Assembly (NCBI GenBank): GCA_009881125.1
Contig: WXFH01000005.1
Span: 1-64,000 of the forward strand
DNA length: 64,000 bases
Source: Acidaminobacter sp.
GTDB taxonomy: Bacteria > Bacillota_A > Clostridia > Peptostreptococcales > Acidaminobacteraceae
Direction: 5' to 3'
Below are positions 61,680 through 64,000 of the stretch, in pieces. Under the pieces are notes generated by a model. The model was given only the letters and a program-made list of their open reading frames with translations, made no database searches and had not been told where the DNA came from. The position numbers and the translations under genes are program-made. Each line of letters starts with the position of its first letter. The first letter of the stretch is position 1.

Positions 61680-61774
61680 GTAATCAAGATTATATATTAT
61701 AAAATATAAAATATAAAGCTTGAAGATAATGTGCTCCGAACATTGGAAATGCTGTATATCAGGAGGCTAAAATC

Positions 61775-64000
61775 ATGAATGTGACCAAGAGAATTGAAAA
61801 ATTCAGACAGTCTTATGTGAACTCAAGACCGCTGATCTGCTATGATCGTGCAGATCTGTGGACCCGTTCCCATCAGGAGACGGAGGGCGAACCTATTGAA
61901 ATCAGGCGTGCCAAGGCATTCTTGAAAGCCTGCAGCGAGCTCCCGGTTCAGATTTTTGAGGACGAACTCCTGGTGGGCACAGCGGGACGCTTTCGCAGAA
62001 CTGGAATCCTGACGCCGGAATTCTCCTGGAAATGGGTGGACAAAGAGATGGACACCTTTGAGACGCGGCCGCAGGATCCTTATGTGATGACCGACGAGCA
62101 GCGTGCTTATGTCCGTGAGAACATTTTCCCTTACTGGAAGGGGAAGTCCCTGGAAGAGGCATTCCTGAGCCGCGTGCCGGAAAGCACTGCAAGAATTCTG
62201 ATTGACACGGGGATCATTGACAACGACTCCAAGTGGCGTCAGGCCATTGGGGAAGTGACGCCGGATTATCCGGAGACGCTGTTCCCGAAAGGCTATGACC
62301 GTATTCGCGAGGAAGCACAGGCAAAGCTCGCAGAGCTTGAGCCTGTCAGCAGGGAGAATATTGAAAAGATCCAGTTTTATACTTCCATAGCCATTGCGGC
62401 GGAAGCTATTGTTACTTTTGCCAATCGTTATGCGGACAAAGCGGAGGAGATGGCGAGGGACGTAGCGTCTGAAATGGCTGTGGCTGGGGCGGCGGGACCA
62501 TCGGCTGACAAAGCTCTTGAGAAAGGCGAAAAAGAGTGGGCCGTACCGCTGAAGCAGCGTAGGGAGGAGCTCCTGGAGATCGCACGAGTCTGCCGCAAGG
62601 TACCGGCTAATCCTCCGGAGACCTTCCGTGAAGCGATTCAGTTCGTGTGGTTTGTACAGCTGGGCGGCGTAATCTCCGAGAACCCGCTGGCGCTGAATCC
62701 GGGACGCTTTGACCAGTATATGTACCCGTTCTACGCTGCGGATCTGGCGGCGGGACGCATCACGCCGGCGGAGGCACAGGAACTGATTGAAGCCCTCTGG
62801 ATCAAGCTTTCCGAGTGGGTCTGGACGATTTCAGCCAACACGGCGGACTTCTTCGCGGGGTATAATCAGTTCCAGAACCTGACCGTGGGCGGACGAAAGC
62901 GCGACGGCTCGGATGCCACCAACGACATTACCTATATGTGCCTGGAGGCCACCAAGCGGGTGAAGACCCATCAGCCGGGGCTCAGCGTGCGGATTCATGC
63001 GGATTGTCCCGAGGCCTTCATGAACGCCGTGGTGGACCTGGTGAAGACGGGGACGGGTTTCCCGGCGATCCACAATGACGACGCGGGCTCCAGGATGCTG
63101 CTTCAGGCGGGGTATGAGCCGGAGGATGCCCGGGACTGGAACAACTGCGGCTGCGTCGTACCGCATTTCAGAAAGACAGGACAGTGGACCGCGGCGGTCA
63201 ACGTCAACTTTGGCGCCGCGCTGGAATATGCCTTGAATGAGGGGAACAGCCGACTCCGCGGGGAGACCCTGGGGATTCCTGTGAAGCCGCTGACGGATTT
63301 TGCCAGCTTTGAGGAGATCAAGGCGGCTTTTGAGGCACAGCTTCAGTATCTGGTGCATCACTCTGTGATAGGTACGGTCATTGCGCAGCAGCTCCATTCA
63401 GAGATGGTGCCGCGGCCGTTCCTCTCTACCTGTGTGGATGGCTGTTTTGAGAAGGGCAAGGACCTCAGCCGGGGCGGCGCCCGCTATAATGTGGGGCCGG
63501 TGCTGACTGGGATTGGCCTGGGGGTTGTGGCCAACTCGCTAATGGCGATCAAGAAGCTGGTGTTTGAAGAGGGGACTGCGACCCTCCAGGAATTTGCGGA
63601 GGCTATGGCAGCGGACTGGGTAGGTTATGAGGATCTGCAGCGCCGGGCTGTGAATGTGGAGAAATACGGCAATGATCAGGAAGAGGTCGACAGGATCGCA
63701 CAGTCCATTGCCAACTATTATTATCATGAAACTCGAAAATATAAGGACATTTTTGGCTCGCATTTCAATACGGCTTTTATGGGGATTTCGAACTATATTC
63801 CGGCGGGTAAGGTCGTAGGCGCGACCCCTTGTGGCAGAAAGGCCCGTCAGCCGCTCACGGAAGGGGTTTCTCCGTTTGTGGGTTCGGATACTTCGACACC
63901 GCTGGCCGCCATGCGCTCTGCGGCAAAGATGAATCACGACGTCCATACAGGCGGAACGCTGCTCAATCTGCGGCTGATGTCCGACTTCCTGGAGACGCGC
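61775..64000 (+). CDS. glycyl radical enzyme (pyruvate formate-lyase family), 3' end outside the window
   Basis: 742 residues visible, uninterrupted. MNVTKRIEKFRQSYV starts the PFL-like domain; QFVWFVQLGGVISENP, GLSVRIHADCPEAF and GGARYNVGPV lie across it. The thiyl-radical site reads NNCGCVVPH (Cys458/Cys460), with Val where C-x-E dehydratases have Glu and no adjacent CC pair as in PFL. Substrate therefore unclear. An insertion near residue ~235-260 contains GPSAD encoded at a motif copy (62496). AGGAGG before ATG 61775. The C-terminal glycine loop and activase gene are beyond the edge. Confidence 0.9.
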   Translation, partial: MNVTKRIEKFRQSYVNSRPLICYDRADLWTRSHQETEGEPIEIRRAKAFLKACSELPVQIFEDELLVGTAGRFRRTGILTPEFSWKWVDKEMDTFETRPQDPYVMTDEQRAYVRENIFPYWKGKSLEEAFLSRVPESTARILIDTGIIDNDSKWRQAIGEVTPDYPETLFPKGYDRIREEAQAKLAELEPVSRENIEKIQFYTSIAIAAEAIVTFANRYADKAEEMARDVASEMAVAGAAGPSADKALEKGEKEWAVPLKQRREELLEIARVCRKVPANPPETFREAIQFVWFVQLGGVISENPLALNPGRFDQYMYPFYAADLAAGRITPAEAQELIEALWIKLSEWVWTISANTADFFAGYNQFQNLTVGGRKRDGSDATNDITYMCLEATKRVKTHQPGLSVRIHADCPEAFMNAVVDLVKTGTGFPAIHNDDAGSRMLLQAGYEPEDARDWNNCGCVVPHFRKTGQWTAAVNVNFGAALEYALNEGNSRLRGETLGIPVKPLTDFASFEEIKAAFEAQLQYLVHHSVIGTVIAQQLHSEMVPRPFLSTCVDGCFEKGKDLSRGGARYNVGPVLTGIGLGVVANSLMAIKKLVFEEGTATLQEFAEAMAADWVGYEDLQRRAVNVEKYGNDQEEVDRIAQSIANYYYHETRKYKDIFGSHFNTAFMGISNYIPAGKVVGATPCGRKARQPLTEGVSPFVGSDTSTPLAAMRSAAKMNHDVHTGGTLLNLRLMSDFLETR

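Overview
The window looks like the chromosome of an anaerobic, amino-acid- and betaine-fermenting Clostridia (Bacillota) bacterium, perhaps near the Acidaminobacter/Fusibacter type. That placement is inferred from gene content only: a selenocysteine-containing betaine reductase (GrdI/GrdH) with separate GrdA, Bcd-EtfBA, a trimeric [FeFe] hydrogenase, a glycyl radical enzyme, an S-layer-homology protein, and Gram-positive style ribosome binding sites and promoters. I see no rRNA, tRNA, CRISPR array or prophage. The only mobile element is the right end of an IS3-family insertion sequence at the left edge.

Layout. 1-10.3 kb: IS3 end, CDF cation exporter, SLH protein, then a TetR-controlled module (DUF3237 gene, tetR, esterase plus TRAP transporter) whose two promoters carry matching palindromic operators, then an AIM24-like protein and an Fpg/Nei-like protein. 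10.4-15.5 kb: TetR, betaine reductase B subunits and a BCCT betaine transporter. 15.7-27.3 kb: GNAT, DUF434 protein, GlgX debranching enzyme, SigZ-ArsM pair, DEAD-box helicase, and a TPP-riboswitch-controlled thiamine-precursor ABC operon. 27.4-38.7 kb: methyltransferase, YkoF-like protein, GrdA, DUF937, small proteins, GlgB branching enzyme, and a purK-purE-MFS overlapping operon. 38.9-46.1 kb: a compact putative metal-cluster system (DUF134 regulator, NifU-like scaffold, two NifX-like proteins, two ferredoxin-containing P-loop ATPases, Mrp/NBP35, GltS-like FMN protein, radical SAM). This leads into hydCBA (46.3-50 kb). 50.2-64 kb: DUF5655, TetR plus FMN-binding protein, HAD, bcd-etfB-etfA with a Rex-like box, a PerR-type gene behind a perfect Per box, M20 amidohydrolase, ribokinase, YitT, GntR and a truncated glycyl radical enzyme.

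Two genome-scale signals cut across the gene map. First, the decamer GCCGATGGTC / GACCATCGGC occurs 19 times exactly by my reading, where about 0.1 would be expected by chance. It falls on both strands, in several reading frames, inside linker peptides, in intergenic gaps and in hairpins, which resembles a DNA uptake sequence. Second, modular 24-bp repeats (a palindromic 12-mer cassette plus an AGTTGAACT-type half) occupy many intergenic regions as tandem or inverted arrays.

Metabolically the genes fit together. Betaine is imported by BCCT and reduced by GrdI/GrdH with GrdA. Reducing equivalents are balanced by Bcd-Etf and the NADH-linked hydrogenase. Glycogen is handled by GlgX and GlgB, and thiamine precursors are salvaged.
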